DNA of 64,000 bases from Pacificibacter marinus (lineage in GTDB: Bacteria; Pseudomonadota; Alphaproteobacteria; Rhodobacterales; Rhodobacteraceae): positions 124,001-188,000 of the forward strand of contig NZ_FNZV01000005.1 in the NCBI RefSeq assembly GCF_900109555.1. The letters run 5' to 3'. Under the pieces are notes generated by a model. That model searched no databases. It had not been told where the DNA came from and saw nothing but the letters and a program-made list of their open reading frames with translations. Positions 10,228 through 19,503 of this stretch are shown one piece after another. Made by a program: the position numbers and the translations under genes. Position 1 is the stretch's first letter, and every line of letters starts with the position of its first letter.

Positions 10228-12783
10228 TTATGCGCCCAAAATGCGCGTCACCATTTCTGTTGTGTCACCGCTCAGGTTCGGTGTCGCAAGAATACGGTTC
10301 AGTTGATCTTTGATCATGCCTTGGCGGTCCGCGTCGTAGCGTTTCCATGTTTCAAAGGCGCCGCACATCCGCGCTGTGGTTTGTGGATTGAGCGGATCAA
10401 GTTTGATCAGCCAATCTGCCAGCAGTTTATAGGCTGCGCCATCAGGGGCGTGAAAACCGCCATGATTGCCATGCAAGGCACCAAACACCGCACGGAACCT
10501 GTTCGGGTTTTTCATGTCGAAATCGGCGTGTTCGGTCAACATGCTGGCAATGCGCGCAGCGTCAAGCGGCGCGGCAGAGGCCACTTGCATCATGAACCAT
10601 TTGTCCATCACAAGGCGGTCGTGGAACCACTGCGCATAGAAACTTGCCAGTTCTTCTTGGCCTGTCCCTGCCGACAAAAGTGCGGTCAATGCGCCCGCTT
10701 GCTCCGTCATGTTGTCCGAAGTTTCAAACAAGGTTTGCGCCGCTTTGCCGCCATCATTGAGCGTCAAAAGCGCCAAAACGGACATGCGCAAAGATCGTTT
10801 GCCTGAGCCTTGGGCGTCGGGCTTAAAAGCGCCTGCGTCATTGGCTGCATAAAGACCGGGTAGAATATCTTTGAACTCGGTCGCCAAAGTGTGGCGCAAC
10901 TCTTCGCGTTGCTCGTAGATCGCCATGGGATCAGGTGTCACGCCCGCATCTGTCAGCGTTTGCGCGATGTCATCTTGTGATGGCAAAGCCAGACACAGCG
11001 CACGAAACGCGGGGTCTTTGCTGTCATCGCTTAGCATCGATTTGAGGGCGTCCAGATAGTCCCGCGCAGGGGGCGTGCCATCGATAATCATTGCCACTAG
11101 AGTGTCTTTCGCCAGCATCCGCCCCATTTCCCATGTGTTGAACGGGTCAGTGTCGTGGGCCAGTAAAAACGCACGGGTTTTGGCCGTCATCTCGCGTTGC
11201 AAAATCACCGGCGCAGAAAAATCACGTAGGATTGAGGCAATAGGACGCTCTGTGAGATCCTCAAAGGTAAAGCTCTGTGTCGTTTCAGTCATTTCTAAAA
11301 CGGTGCTCGGCACCACTTCATCGCCATTTGGTGCGATAAGACCGACCATGATGGGCAAAACTTGTGGTTTTTTCACATCTTGCCCCGGCGTTGCAGGGGT
11401 GGTTTGGGTAAAGGTCAGCGTCAATGTGGTGTCGGCCCAATCCTCGGTCACAGACAGGCGCGGGGTGCCCGCTTGGGAATACCATTGCTTGAAATGTGTA
11501 AGATCTCGCCCTGTGACGTCTTCAAAGGCTTTGATCCATTCTTCAATCGTAACGGCTTGCCCATCGTGGCGATCAAAGTAGAGGTTGCATCCTTTGTAGT
11601 ATGCTTCATCCCCAATCAAGCGGCGCAGCATACCGATGATTTCAGCGCCTTTTTCATAGACCGTCGCGGTGTAAAAATTGTTGATTTCGACAAAGCTTTC
11701 GGGCCGCACGTTATGCGCCAAAGGTCCGTTGTCTTCGCGGAACTGGCGGGCGCGCAATTGCAGAACTTCTTCGATCCGCTTCACGGCATGGCTGCGCATA
11801 TCACCTGAGAACATTTGATCGCGGTAAACTGTGAGTCCTTCTTTCAGGCACAGCTGAAACCAGTCGCGACACGTGATGCGGTTGCCTGTCCAGTTGTGGA
11901 AATACTCATGGGCGATGATGCCTTCGACGCGCTCGAATGTGGCATCTGTCGAAGTTTCGGGCGAGGCAAGCACACATGAGCTGTTAAAGATGTTTAGCCC
12001 TTTGTTTTCCATTGCGCCCATATTGAAATCATCCACGGCGACAATATTGAATATGTCCAAATCATAGGCACGCCCGTAGACGCGTTCATCCCAGATCATT
12101 GAATCGATCAAGGCGCCCATGCCAAAGGCGCATTTGTCTTCGTCGCCTTTGCGCACATAGATGTTCAGATCAACGTGGTTGCCCTCAATCGTGGTGAAAT
12201 GATCGGAATGCGCAATCAGATCGCCCGCAACCAAAGCAAACAGATATGCGGGTTTCGGCCATGGGTCATGCCATTCCGCCCAGCCATCACCAGAGGCCTG
12301 CGGATTGCCGTTCGACAACATCACAGGCAGATCGGATTCAACGCGTACCGTGAACACGCCCATCACATCTGGGCGGTCGGGGTAATAGGTGATCTTGCGA
12401 AATCCTTCGGCTTCGCATTGAGTGCAATACATGCCAGAGGACATATAAAGACCTTCAAGCGCGGTGTTGGTTTCGGGGGAAATTTCGACCGTGGCCTCAA
12501 ATGTAAACGGCTCTTGCGGTAGATCGGATTGTTTGATGGTCAGGTGTGTGTCTGTGGTTTCATAGGGCACGTCAGCGCCATTGATCTGTACCGACACAAG
12601 ACGCAGTTGTTCGCCGTTTAAAATCAAATCACCTAGGTTATTGGCGTTTGGTTTGAACGCAATCTTTGACACGACCAGTGTGGCGCGCGGGGACAGTTTG
12701 AATGTGAGGTGCGCGGTTTCAACCCAGTGGTGGGGTTCGGCGTAGTCTTTGAGGAAAATGGTCTGAGGCGCATGGGCGGTCAT
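10228..12783 (-). CDS. pepN: Aminopeptidase N, M1 zinc metalloprotease
   Basis: PepN removes N-terminal residues from peptides in the cytoplasm. The 851-residue protein has the exopeptidase motif GAMENKG and the zinc site HEYFHNW, with His292, Glu293, His296 and, 18 residues on, Glu315. Spacing and position match E. coli PepN. The C-terminal helical domain (DPLNPQTTARMCGAFETWKRYDADRQ) is typical of the bacterial PepN subgroup. The start is the ATG at 12783 (MTAHAPQTIFLKDY); an upstream in-frame ATG would add 22 unconserved residues. It is a single gene ending at a bidirectional terminator. Confidence 0.96.
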   Translation of the reverse strand: MTAHAPQTIFLKDYAEPHHWVETAHLTFKLSPRATLVVSKIAFKPNANNLGDLILNGEQLRLVSVQINGADVPYETTDTHLTIKQSDLPQEPFTFEATVEISPETNTALEGLYMSSGMYCTQCEAEGFRKITYYPDRPDVMGVFTVRVESDLPVMLSNGNPQASGDGWAEWHDPWPKPAYLFALVAGDLIAHSDHFTTIEGNHVDLNIYVRKGDEDKCAFGMGALIDSMIWDERVYGRAYDLDIFNIVAVDDFNMGAMENKGLNIFNSSCVLASPETSTDATFERVEGIIAHEYFHNWTGNRITCRDWFQLCLKEGLTVYRDQMFSGDMRSHAVKRIEEVLQLRARQFREDNGPLAHNVRPESFVEINNFYTATVYEKGAEIIGMLRRLIGDEAYYKGCNLYFDRHDGQAVTIEEWIKAFEDVTGRDLTHFKQWYSQAGTPRLSVTEDWADTTLTLTFTQTTPATPGQDVKKPQVLPIMVGLIAPNGDEVVPSTVLEMTETTQSFTFEDLTERPIASILRDFSAPVILQREMTAKTRAFLLAHDTDPFNTWEMGRMLAKDTLVAMIIDGTPPARDYLDALKSMLSDDSKDPAFRALCLALPSQDDIAQTLTDAGVTPDPMAIYEQREELRHTLATEFKDILPGLYAANDAGAFKPDAQGSGKRSLRMSVLALLTLNDGGKAAQTLFETSDNMTEQAGALTALLSAGTGQEELASFYAQWFHDRLVMDKWFMMQVASAAPLDAARIASMLTEHADFDMKNPNRFRAVFGALHGNHGGFHAPDGAAYKLLADWLIKLDPLNPQTTARMCGAFETWKRYDADRQGMIKDQLNRILATPNLSGDTTEMVTRILGA

Positions 12784-13031
12784 AAGTCTACTTTCACTAT
12801 GAAACGTGTGATTTGCGCCGACGTTAGTGCGCGGGTCGCGGGGCTGCAAGTGGATGAGAGGTGTGATGGGCGTATGATAGTGTGCGCCATGACCGCGTAT
12901 CTGTTGATCGTTTTGGCCTGTTATCTGAGGCTAAGGTTGTTTTGGTAAAAAAATATGACCAGCCTTGCCGTTTCCACATTTCCTGCCTACGGTCCATTTT
13001 AAAGTTAGCCCAAACACGAGAGGATGATTCC

Positions 13032-15176
13032 GTGACCGCACGTACTCAAATTTCAGACCTAAACATCGCGACTGATCTGGTCCGCTTCATCGAAGACGAG
13101 GCTTTGAGCGGCCTTAATGTTTCTGCACAAACTGTGTGGTCTGGGTTTGCGGATATCGTCAACGAATTTGGTCCGAAAAACCGTGCGTTGTTGGAAAAGC
13201 GTGAGAGCATCCAAGCGCAGATCGATGCGTGGCACGTTGCCCGCAAAGGCCAAGCCCACGACCCTGCGGAATACGAGGCATTTTTGCGCGAAATCAATTA
13301 CATCGTGCCCGAGGGGGCGGATTTCGAAATCGACACAACGGGCATTGACCCTGAGATCGCACATCTGCCAGGTCCGCAGCTTGTGGTGCCGATCACCAAT
13401 GCGCGATATGCGTTGAATGCCGCCAATGCGCGCTGGGGGTCTTTGTATGACGCGCTCTACGGCACCGATGCGCTGGGCGATGTCGCGACAGGCAAAGGCT
13501 ATGACGCCAGCCGCGGCGCACGAGTGATTGCATGGGCCAAGGCGCATTTGGATGAGGTCGCGCCACTTGCTGGCGGATCATGGGCTGATGTCACATCATT
13601 GGCTGTCACAGACGGTATGATGATCGTCGATGGCAAGATGGGGCAAACAGGCTTGTCCAACCCAGCACAATTGGCTGGATCGAAAGACGGCCATGTTTTG
13701 TTACGCGCCAATGGGTTGTTGATCGATATCGTGATCGACCCAAGCACCCCTGTGGGGGGGCAAGACGCGGCGGGCATTTCAGACATTCGTTTGGAAAGCG
13801 CTATGTCTGCGATCATGGACTGCGAAGATTCCGTCGCCGCTGTGGATGCTGAGGAAAAAATAGGCGCTTACCGCAACTGGTTGGGCTTGATGAAGGGCGA
13901 TTTGACCGAAGAAGTGGTCAAGGGCGGCAAGACTTTTACCCGCGCTTTAAATGCGGACGACAGCTTTACCGCGCCAGATGGGGCGGATCTGTCTGTTAAA
14001 GCGCGCGCTTTGATGTTGATCCGCAACGTGGGCCATTTGATGACGAACCCCGCTGTGTTGGATAGTGAAGGCCGTGAAGTGGGCGAGGGCTTGATGGATG
14101 CGTTGATCACCACCTTGATCGCGATGCATGATCTGAACAAAACGGGCGGCACACGCAATTCGGTTGCTGGCTCTGTCTATGTGGTGAAACCTAAAATGCA
14201 CGGGCCAGAAGAAGTCGCCTTTGCTGATGAGATTTTCACAAAAGTGGAAAGCATTCTGGGGCTGCCACAAAACACCGTGAAACTGGGCATCATGGACGAA
14301 GAGCGCCGCACATCTGTGAACTTGAAAGAATGTATTCGCGCGGCCAAATCGCGCGTGGCTTTCATCAACACAGGGTTCTTGGATCGCACAGGGGATGAAA
14401 TTCACACCTCGATGGAAGCGGGCCCCATGGTGCGCAAAGGCGAGATGAAAAACGCCGCTTGGATTGCATCCTATGAAGATCGCAACGTCGATATCGGATT
14501 GGCGTGTGGGCTGAAAGGCAAAGCGCAGATCGGCAAAGGCATGTGGGCCATGCCGGATTTGATGGCAGATATGCTTGTGGCCAAAATCGGACACCCCAAA
14601 GCGGGTGCGACCTGTGCTTGGGTGCCATCGCCAACTGCCGCAACATTACACGCCACACATTACCACAAGGTCGATGTGCTGGGCATTCAAGATCAGATCA
14701 AAGCAGGCGGCGCACGCGGGTCTTTGGAGGATTTGATCACCATTCCTGTGGCCGCTGGTGTCAATTGGTCGGACGCTGATATCGCGTCTGAGATTGAAAA
14801 CAACGCCCAAGGTATCTTGGGCTATGTGGTGCGCTGGGTTGATCAGGGCGTTGGCTGTTCCAAAGTGCCAGACATTCATGATGTGGGCTTGATGGAAGAC
14901 CGCGCAACGTGCCGGATTTCATCACAAGCCTTGGCCAACTGGTTGCACCACGGTGTCGTCAGTGAAGATCAAGTCATGGCAGCGATGCAAAAAATGGCCG
15001 CTGTCGTAGATCGCCAGAATGCGGGCGATGCGCTCTACACCCCTATGGCCCCGTCATTTGATGGGATCGCGTTCCTAGCCGCCTGTGATTTGGTATTCAA
15101 AGGCCGCGTTCAGCCCTCTGGCTACACTGAGCCTGTGTTGCACGCACGCCGCCTACAATTGAAAGCCCAAGGATAA
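13032..15176 (+). CDS. glcB: Malate synthase G
   Basis: GlcB condenses glyoxylate with acetyl-CoA to malate, the second step of the glyoxylate shunt. The product is 714 residues, near the usual 720 for isoform G. Family features include [18 protein letters not shown], the [14 protein letters not shown] segment, [18 protein letters not shown], and the catalytic-base region [22 protein letters not shown]. The GTG at 13032 is the start, with GAGAGGA ten bases upstream; the frame is open further upstream but that part lacks family similarity. A GlcG/HbpS-like gene follows after three bases, in one transcription unit. Confidence 0.96.
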   Translation: MTARTQISDLNIATDLVRFIEDEALSGLNVSAQTVWSGFADIVNEFGPKNRALLEKRESIQAQIDAWHVARKGQAHDPAEYEAFLREINYIVPEGADFEIDTTGIDPEIAHLPGPQLVVPITNARYALNAANARWGSLYDALYGTDALGDVATGKGYDASRGARVIAWAKAHLDEVAPLAGGSWADVTSLAVTDGMMIVDGKMGQTGLSNPAQLAGSKDGHVLLRANGLLIDIVIDPSTPVGGQDAAGISDIRLESAMSAIMDCEDSVAAVDAEEKIGAYRNWLGLMKGDLTEEVVKGGKTFTRALNADDSFTAPDGADLSVKARALMLIRNVGHLMTNPAVLDSEGREVGEGLMDALITTLIAMHDLNKTGGTRNSVAGSVYVVKPKMHGPEEVAFADEIFTKVESILGLPQNTVKLGIMDEERRTSVNLKECIRAAKSRVAFINTGFLDRTGDEIHTSMEAGPMVRKGEMKNAAWIASYEDRNVDIGLACGLKGKAQIGKGMWAMPDLMADMLVAKIGHPKAGATCAWVPSPTAATLHATHYHKVDVLGIQDQIKAGGARGSLEDLITIPVAAGVNWSDADIASEIENNAQGILGYVVRWVDQGVGCSKVPDIHDVGLMEDRATCRISSQALANWLHHGVVSEDQVMAAMQKMAAVVDRQNAGDALYTPMAPSFDGIAFLAACDLVFKGRVQPSGYTEPVLHARRLQLKAQG

Positions 15177-15179
15177 GTT

Positions 15180-15608
15180 ATGACCACTATTACTCTCGAA
15201 GCCGCCACACAAATGATCGCAGCCACAACAGCCTACGGGGTTGAGCATGGCTTGAAACCTTTGTCGGTGATTGTGCTGGATGCAGGCGGACACCCGATTG
15301 CTTTTGCGCGGGCCAATGACACCTCGCCAGCGCGGTATGCGATTGCCCATGGCAAAGCTTACGGGGCTGTGATGATGGGCATGTCAGGGACAACCTTAAA
15401 CACCATGGCCAAAGAGCGCCCCGAATTTATAACGGCACTCAATACCGCGCTGGGCGGCACGGTTGTGCCTGTTCAGGGTGGTGTTTTGGTCAAAGGGGCA
15501 GATGGAAAAGTGATTGGCGCAATGGGTGTCACGGGCGACACGTCGGAAAATGACGCGGATGCGGGGCAGGCTGGCGTGATCGCAGCAGGGTTCACGCCTG
15601 AGATTTAA
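15180..15608 (+). CDS. GlcG/HbpS family protein, probably haem- or cofactor-binding
   Basis: The 142-residue protein covers the whole GlcG/HbpS (DUF336) fold. It has LSVIVLDAGGHPIAFARAND near residue 30, AIAHGKAYGAV, and the closing PVQGGVLVKGADGKVIGAMGVTGDTSENDADAGQAG. Family members include GlcG, encoded in the E. coli glycolate operon beside glcB, and the haem-binding HbpS of Streptomyces. The gene begins three bases after glcB, so the operon link to malate synthase is kept here although the glycolate oxidase genes glcDEF are absent from the window. No signal peptide is visible. The ligand is unknown. Confidence 0.85.
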   Translation: MTTITLEAATQMIAATTAYGVEHGLKPLSVIVLDAGGHPIAFARANDTSPARYAIAHGKAYGAVMMGMSGTTLNTMAKERPEFITALNTALGGTVVPVQGGVLVKGADGKVIGAMGVTGDTSENDADAGQAGVIAAGFTPEI

Positions 15609-15635
15609 GCCATGTTTGGCTTTTAGTGTTGATTG

Positions 15636-15669
15636 ATTTAGGCGTCGCCCCAAAAAGCGGCGCCTAAAT
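15636..15669 (+). terminator. Long hairpin after the glcB operon, probable terminator
   Basis: A 13-bp stem (atttaggcgtcgc / gcggcgcctaaat, one T-G pair) closes on an eight-base loop. There is no proper T run after it, so it may terminate weakly or stabilise the 3' end of the transcript. Confidence 0.6.
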
Positions 15670-15793
15670 TATAAGCGAAATCAACGCGCTTGATGTATTG
15701 TGCATCTGTGCTGCATCACTTGCGCGGTGATCTGTCTTTTCATTCATATCTGCGCGTCTATGTTGAGCGTATCGTTTGAATAAGGACCGCCCC

Positions 15794-16564
15794 ATGACAC
15801 GCCCCATCGTAGGTATTATCGGCAACAGCGATATGTTGAATGTGGATTACCCTGTGTTCACCACGGGCAAGATGAATGTCGAGGCCGTGTCGAATGTGGC
15901 AGGCTGTGTGCCGCTGTTGGTGCCCGCTGATCCTAGAGTTCTAAGTGTCCAAGAGCTGTTGAATACATTTGATGGTTTTTTGCTTACAGGGGGGCGACCT
16001 AATGTGCACCCGTCTGAATACGGCGAGGACGAGACCAAAGCGCATGGCGCATTTGACCGCTGCCGTGACGAGATAACCCTGCCTTTGGTGCGCGCTTGCG
16101 TTGATCTGGGCCTGCCGTTTTTCGGCGTGTGTCGTGGCTTTCAAGAGGTCGCTGTCGCAATGGGCAGCACGCTGCATCCTGAGATCCGCGACTTACCGGG
16201 GCGCGACAATCACCGCATGCCGCCCGATGGTACGTTGCAAGAAAAATTTGAGCTGCGCCACGATGTTACTGTGACCCAAGGTGGTGTGTTTCACAAAGTG
16301 TTGGGGGCCGCCACAGTGAGAACCAACACGTTGCATGGTCAAGGCATCAAAGCCGCGGGACCGCGCATTGTTATTGACGGATACGCCCCCGATGGCACGC
16401 CTGAGGCGATCTATGTCAAAGACGCGAAAGGGTTCACATTGTCGGTGCAATGGCATCCAGAATGGCAAGCGGGGATCGACCCTGTGTCGCGGGCTTTGTT
16501 CGGGGCCTTTGGCGATGCCGCGCGGGCCTATGCAAGGTCAAAGCGGGCAAAAGCCGACGCTTAA
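15794..16564 (+). CDS. Class I glutamine amidotransferase, gamma-glutamyl-GABA hydrolase (PuuD) type
   Basis: The 256-residue protein has the class I amidotransferase triad: Cys113 in FFGVCRGFQE, and His221 with Glu223 in SVQWHPEW. The arrangement, with NHRMPPDG and HDVTVTQGG between, is that of the stand-alone PuuD-like hydrolases that split gamma-glutamyl amides such as gamma-glutamyl-GABA. No other polyamine or putrescine-pathway gene is nearby, so the substrate is open. ATG 15794 has AAGGACC upstream and is preferred to a TTG six codons earlier. Its stop codon lies in a TTAA that is also the stop of the convergent gene. Confidence 0.85.
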   Translation: MTRPIVGIIGNSDMLNVDYPVFTTGKMNVEAVSNVAGCVPLLVPADPRVLSVQELLNTFDGFLLTGGRPNVHPSEYGEDETKAHGAFDRCRDEITLPLVRACVDLGLPFFGVCRGFQEVAVAMGSTLHPEIRDLPGRDNHRMPPDGTLQEKFELRHDVTVTQGGVFHKVLGAATVRTNTLHGQGIKAAGPRIVIDGYAPDGTPEAIYVKDAKGFTLSVQWHPEWQAGIDPVSRALFGAFGDAARAYARSKRAKADA

Positions 16565-17025
16565 AGACTTTTTTCCATCCGAAAGTTTTCGATCCCGACC
16601 CCATTGCGGATCACCATTTGCCGCGCTGTGACATGCCATCCGTGTTTTTCGAAAAATCGTTTGGCCAGATGTGAGGCTTGAGTGTCGATGACCTCTAACC
16701 CCAGTTTGCGGGCTTCAGTTTCGCAGTGGGTGTAGAGTTTCAAGGCCGTGCCTTTGCCCATCTCATTTGGCAAGACATAGGCGAAATCTATGTGGCCGTC
16801 GTGTCCCATGGTCATAAAGCCAACAATCTTGCCCCACCTGCGCGCACTTATGGCGATGCCTTGTGTCAGCTTATCGGCCCAATCGTCCGGCGCTTTGGCG
16901 CGTTTTGGGGCCCATGCCTCTTGTTGCTCTGTCGCATAGAACGCCTGCGTGCCACCGTGTACGGCGCGGTAAAACACGTCGTAGCAAGCATCCGCATCGC
17001 GGTGGGTGAGGGGGTTGAGTCTCAT
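16561..17025 (-). CDS. GNAT family N-acetyltransferase
   Basis: This is a compact GNAT enzyme that transfers acetyl from acetyl-CoA. The first strand and helix read MRLNPLTHRDADACYDVFYRAVHGG. The core strand is KIVGFMTMGHDGHIDFAYVLPNEMGKGTALKLYTHCETEARKLG, with a modified acetyl-CoA loop (EMGKGTA), and IDTQASHLAKRFFEKHGW is the classic final helix. I placed the start at ATG 17025 because the family begins there; upstream in-frame ATGs at 17040 and 17100 have no better ribosome site, and the latter sits in a hairpin. The substrate is unknown. Confidence 0.8.
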   Translation of the reverse strand: MRLNPLTHRDADACYDVFYRAVHGGTQAFYATEQQEAWAPKRAKAPDDWADKLTQGIAISARRWGKIVGFMTMGHDGHIDFAYVLPNEMGKGTALKLYTHCETEARKLGLEVIDTQASHLAKRFFEKHGWHVTARQMVIRNGVGIENFRMEKSL

Positions 17026-17086
17026 AGGGGCAATGTACATGAAATTGCGAAAAAGACATGTAGATATATGCTCCTCTACAAGCTGA

Positions 17087-17123
17087 GGTGATTTGATCAT
17101 TCTGGCCGTATGATCAAATCACC
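17087..17123. terminator. Perfect 14-bp hairpin after the haem oxygenase gene
   Basis: The arms ggtgatttgatcat and atgatcaaatcacc are exact reverse complements around a nine-base loop. It lies 15 bases beyond the haem oxygenase stop on the minus strand, and the GNAT gene starts on its other side. No T run follows, so it may act as an end-protecting hairpin, a weak terminator, or an operator for a dimeric regulator. Confidence 0.6.
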
Positions 17124-17138
17124 ACCAAGTGAATGGGC

Positions 17139-17786
17139 TCAGGCACCCCGTTCGCCCTGTGATGCTTCGTCGAAATGACAACGCACGAGTGCGCGCACTC
17201 GGTTAAAGGCGGTGCGGGCGGCTTCACAGGCGCGGGCGTCGTCGTCTGCACCAAGTGTGACACCGTTCAGCGCGTCTTTGAAAGTACGCCAATAGGGGGC
17301 GCGCCCCTCTGGTGGTTCTGCAAGATGGCGTGCACCATGGGTTTCCGATAGACCTATTTGTTTCGCGTATTTAAGTAAAAATGCAGCGCCAAGGTTTGAG
17401 CCCTCAACAACATAAAGCCATCCAAGCGCCTGCGCTAAATCAATGTTTTCGCTCAAAGGGGGCGTGGCATAGCGCGACAGCGTTACCCCCAAATCAGCGG
17501 CATCTTGGATGACAGCGTCCAATCGACCGCGATCCTTGATCACAGGAAAATCCCCTTGCGCGCCGATGAGCGCGCTAGATGTGTACAAAGGCTCGACATC
17601 GCGGTGCAGGCCATACTGAATTTGCAGATAAAGGCCATATTTTTCAATGTTTTTAAAGGGGTCACCTGCCATTATGGCTTGATCGACACCTTCGTGAGTT
17701 GTGCGTGTGTCTGCGCGCAAACGATCGGATAGGGGCAACAAAGGGTGCATATGGGTCTCTTGGCTTTGGCTGGTTTCGAGTGTCAT
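17139..17786 (-). CDS. Haem oxygenase, bacterial HemO/PigA/BphO type
   Basis: The enzyme opens haem to biliverdin, CO and free iron in the cytoplasm. The 215-residue protein has the proximal haem ligand His31 in RADTRTTHEGVD. The distal-helix signature LGWLYVVEGSNLGAAFLLKY at 121-140 includes the Gly-containing stretch over the haem. It is the last gene of the minus-strand haem/iron locus, 48 bases after the glycosyltransferase. Starting at ATG 17786 gives a good GCAGGA ribosome site; an internal ATG 12 codons on is possible. No hmuTUV-type ABC transporter is nearby, so haem import across the inner membrane must be encoded elsewhere. A phytochrome partner (BphO role) is not present either. 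Confidence 0.88.
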   Translation of the reverse strand: MTLETSQSQETHMHPLLPLSDRLRADTRTTHEGVDQAIMAGDPFKNIEKYGLYLQIQYGLHRDVEPLYTSSALIGAQGDFPVIKDRGRLDAVIQDAADLGVTLSRYATPPLSENIDLAQALGWLYVVEGSNLGAAFLLKYAKQIGLSETHGARHLAEPPEGRAPYWRTFKDALNGVTLGADDDARACEAARTAFNRVRALVRCHFDEASQGERGA

Positions 17787-17834
17787 TGTGTGTCCTGCAA
17801 TTTGTGGTGTTGTGTCTGTTTGTGGCCGCGAGTT

Positions 17835-18833
17835 TCAGCTTGGCCGAACTGGGACGGCTTGAATGGCTGGCGTGTGGTTGGTCGCGGGCGTGTTTGGGAT
17901 CAAGGTCAGGCCAGACAGCTGCAAATAATCTTGCATCGTGCGCACGGACCCAAGACCATAGACGCCGTTCAATCGGCCCGAAATCAACTGAGACAGCCTC
18001 GTACGCGCACGGCTGCGCAACTCGGTCCATTTTTCATTTCGTTGGGCCTCAAATTGCGGGTCCCAGTGCAAAGGCGCTTCGCCAGTGCTGCGCTTTTTAT
18101 ACAGGTGATAGAGCGGCACGGCGTTGGGGTGCCAGATATCCCAACCGCTTGTGATTGCGCGGATCGAGATGTTTTGCTCTTCGCCGTGAAAATAGAAAAA
18201 CGGATCATAGGGCACTTCTTCGACAAAGCTGCCACGTGTGAACACATTGGCCGCAGAGATTTGAAACCCCTGCAAATCGTTCATCTGTTTGCTGTTGTAG
18301 CAGGCAAAAGACAGCACTGGATCAGATAGGTGAAGTTCTGACTTTTTGGGCACAAGCTTCAGCGTACAGTCGGTAAACCGCGTGGTTTTGATGGTTTGGG
18401 TTTCATCGATTTCAAATGCAAAAGGCCGTGTGGACAAGATCACTTTCGGGTTTTGATTGCGCTGCGCGATGGTTTCCAAAGCGTCAATAAGCGTGACATC
18501 CCAGCCTTGATCAAAGCAACTGTGTGAGTCGATTTGAAAAAAATACTCTTCCCCCGCATAAAACGTCATCGCCAAAGAGCGCGCCCAACACGCCCCGCGT
18601 GATTGGTGTGGGGGCACATGCAAACTGGCAATCCGCCATGGACCAGCGGGCAAATCAGCCTCGCTTGATGTTTGGCTTTGATCAACAATCCCAAAGCAAA
18701 GCCGCTCAGGATGCTGCGCCATTTTGACAGCATTGCGCACGGTGAATATCAGTAAGGGATCGCAAAAACTGGCGATGCTGATGAATATCCTAGGCCGCTT
18801 GTTTTGGGGATTTGCATGGGGAATACTGACCAT
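17835..18833 (-). CDS. GlcNAc-transferase family protein (Skp1-type, GT60-like)
   Basis: The 332-residue protein is soluble and has no signal peptide. The opening RIFISIASFCDPLLIFTVRNAV, the IVDQSQTSS strand, RGACWARSLAMTFYAGEEYFFQIDSHSCFDQGWD (with the metal-binding Asp-Ser-His in place of the usual DxD) and the late FYFHGEEQNISIRAITSGWDIWHPN match the GlcNAc family. That family includes the Dictyostelium GnT1 that attaches GlcNAc to hydroxyproline of Skp1. Its start overlaps the IalB-like stop by one base (TAATG), so it is translationally coupled within the receptor/autotransporter locus. The target is unknown; the adjacent autotransporter with a Pro/Thr-rich linker is a candidate. Confidence 0.8.
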   Translation of the reverse strand: MVSIPHANPQNKRPRIFISIASFCDPLLIFTVRNAVKMAQHPERLCFGIVDQSQTSSEADLPAGPWRIASLHVPPHQSRGACWARSLAMTFYAGEEYFFQIDSHSCFDQGWDVTLIDALETIAQRNQNPKVILSTRPFAFEIDETQTIKTTRFTDCTLKLVPKKSELHLSDPVLSFACYNSKQMNDLQGFQISAANVFTRGSFVEEVPYDPFFYFHGEEQNISIRAITSGWDIWHPNAVPLYHLYKKRSTGEAPLHWDPQFEAQRNEKWTELRSRARTRLSQLISGRLNGVYGLGSVRTMQDYLQLSGLTLIPNTPATNHTPAIQAVPVRPS

Positions 18834-19387
18834 TACTGCGCCCCGCGCACCTGTGTTACGCGGTCTTGGGCTGCGGAAAAGCCTTTCAGGGAAATGGTGA
18901 ATAAAACGGGCTTTTGGGTTTCAAACGCCTTGGCCGTCATGTTCAAAATTGCTCCGTTTCGCAGGGCTGTGATTTTGTCGTGATCAAAGGCAAGCGACAC
19001 AGTGCACCCCACAGGCAAGCAGGTTGCAAAGGGCAAAACATCCCAAGCGGGGCCATCATCGACCTGAATTCTGACGCCGTCAGCCAGCTTTAAACCAAAG
19101 GGCAGCACCAGCGTTCCAGTGATGTTTTGCGCTGAAATATCACCAAATTCTATGGCCAAAACCAACTGGTTTGTATCTTGTTTGCGTTGCTGTTGGGACA
19201 GGGCACAGTGCAGACCGTTTTGATCCGAGGCACAGTTTACGGTCCAATCTTGATAGATTTCATTCAATGAGGACGTACCGTTTGGCAGCGCTTGCATGGT
19301 TGAGGTTTGTGCATGTGCCATAGGAATCCCGATCTGAGTCACGAACAAAACCGTGGTCGCTAAAGTTTTAAAAAAGGACGCTTTCAT
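18833..19387 (-). CDS. Secreted IalB-like protein (invasion-associated locus B family)
   Basis: The 184-residue protein has a signal peptide ending near residue 26 (MAHA before QTS). The mature part shows the IalB layout: DWTVNCASDQNGLHCALSQQQ, then GTLVLPFGLKLADGVRIQVDDGP, then FATCLPVGCTVSLAFDHDKI. It has two Cys pairs likely to form disulfides in the periplasm. In Bartonella IalB is linked to erythrocyte invasion, but the family is widespread in free-living alphaproteobacteria, where its role is not known. It lies between the autotransporter and the glycosyltransferase on the same strand. Confidence 0.85.
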   Translation of the reverse strand: MKASFFKTLATTVLFVTQIGIPMAHAQTSTMQALPNGTSSLNEIYQDWTVNCASDQNGLHCALSQQQRKQDTNQLVLAIEFGDISAQNITGTLVLPFGLKLADGVRIQVDDGPAWDVLPFATCLPVGCTVSLAFDHDKITALRNGAILNMTAKAFETQKPVLFTISLKGFSAAQDRVTQVRGAQ

Positions 19388-19459
19388 GGGGTCAAATCCT
19401 AAAGAAATTGGGCCGACGGCGGGGGCTGTGCGCCATGTGCGGCGAGGCTAAGGTGATGT

Positions 19460-19491
19460 CTTTTGCGGCGCATGGTTTTACACCGCAAAAG
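19460..19491 (-). terminator. Hairpin after the autotransporter gene
   Basis: A perfect 9-bp stem (cttttgcgg / ccgcaaaag) with a 14-base loop begins 12 bases after the autotransporter stop on the minus strand. No T run follows on that strand, so partial termination or mRNA-end protection is more likely than full termination. Confidence 0.45.
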
Positions 19492-19503
19492 GTCTTTGAG
19501 GGC

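Noticed and set aside
16561-17100. Longer start for the GNAT protein at 17100
   Set aside because: The extra residues fall in the 14-bp hairpin and lack family similarity.
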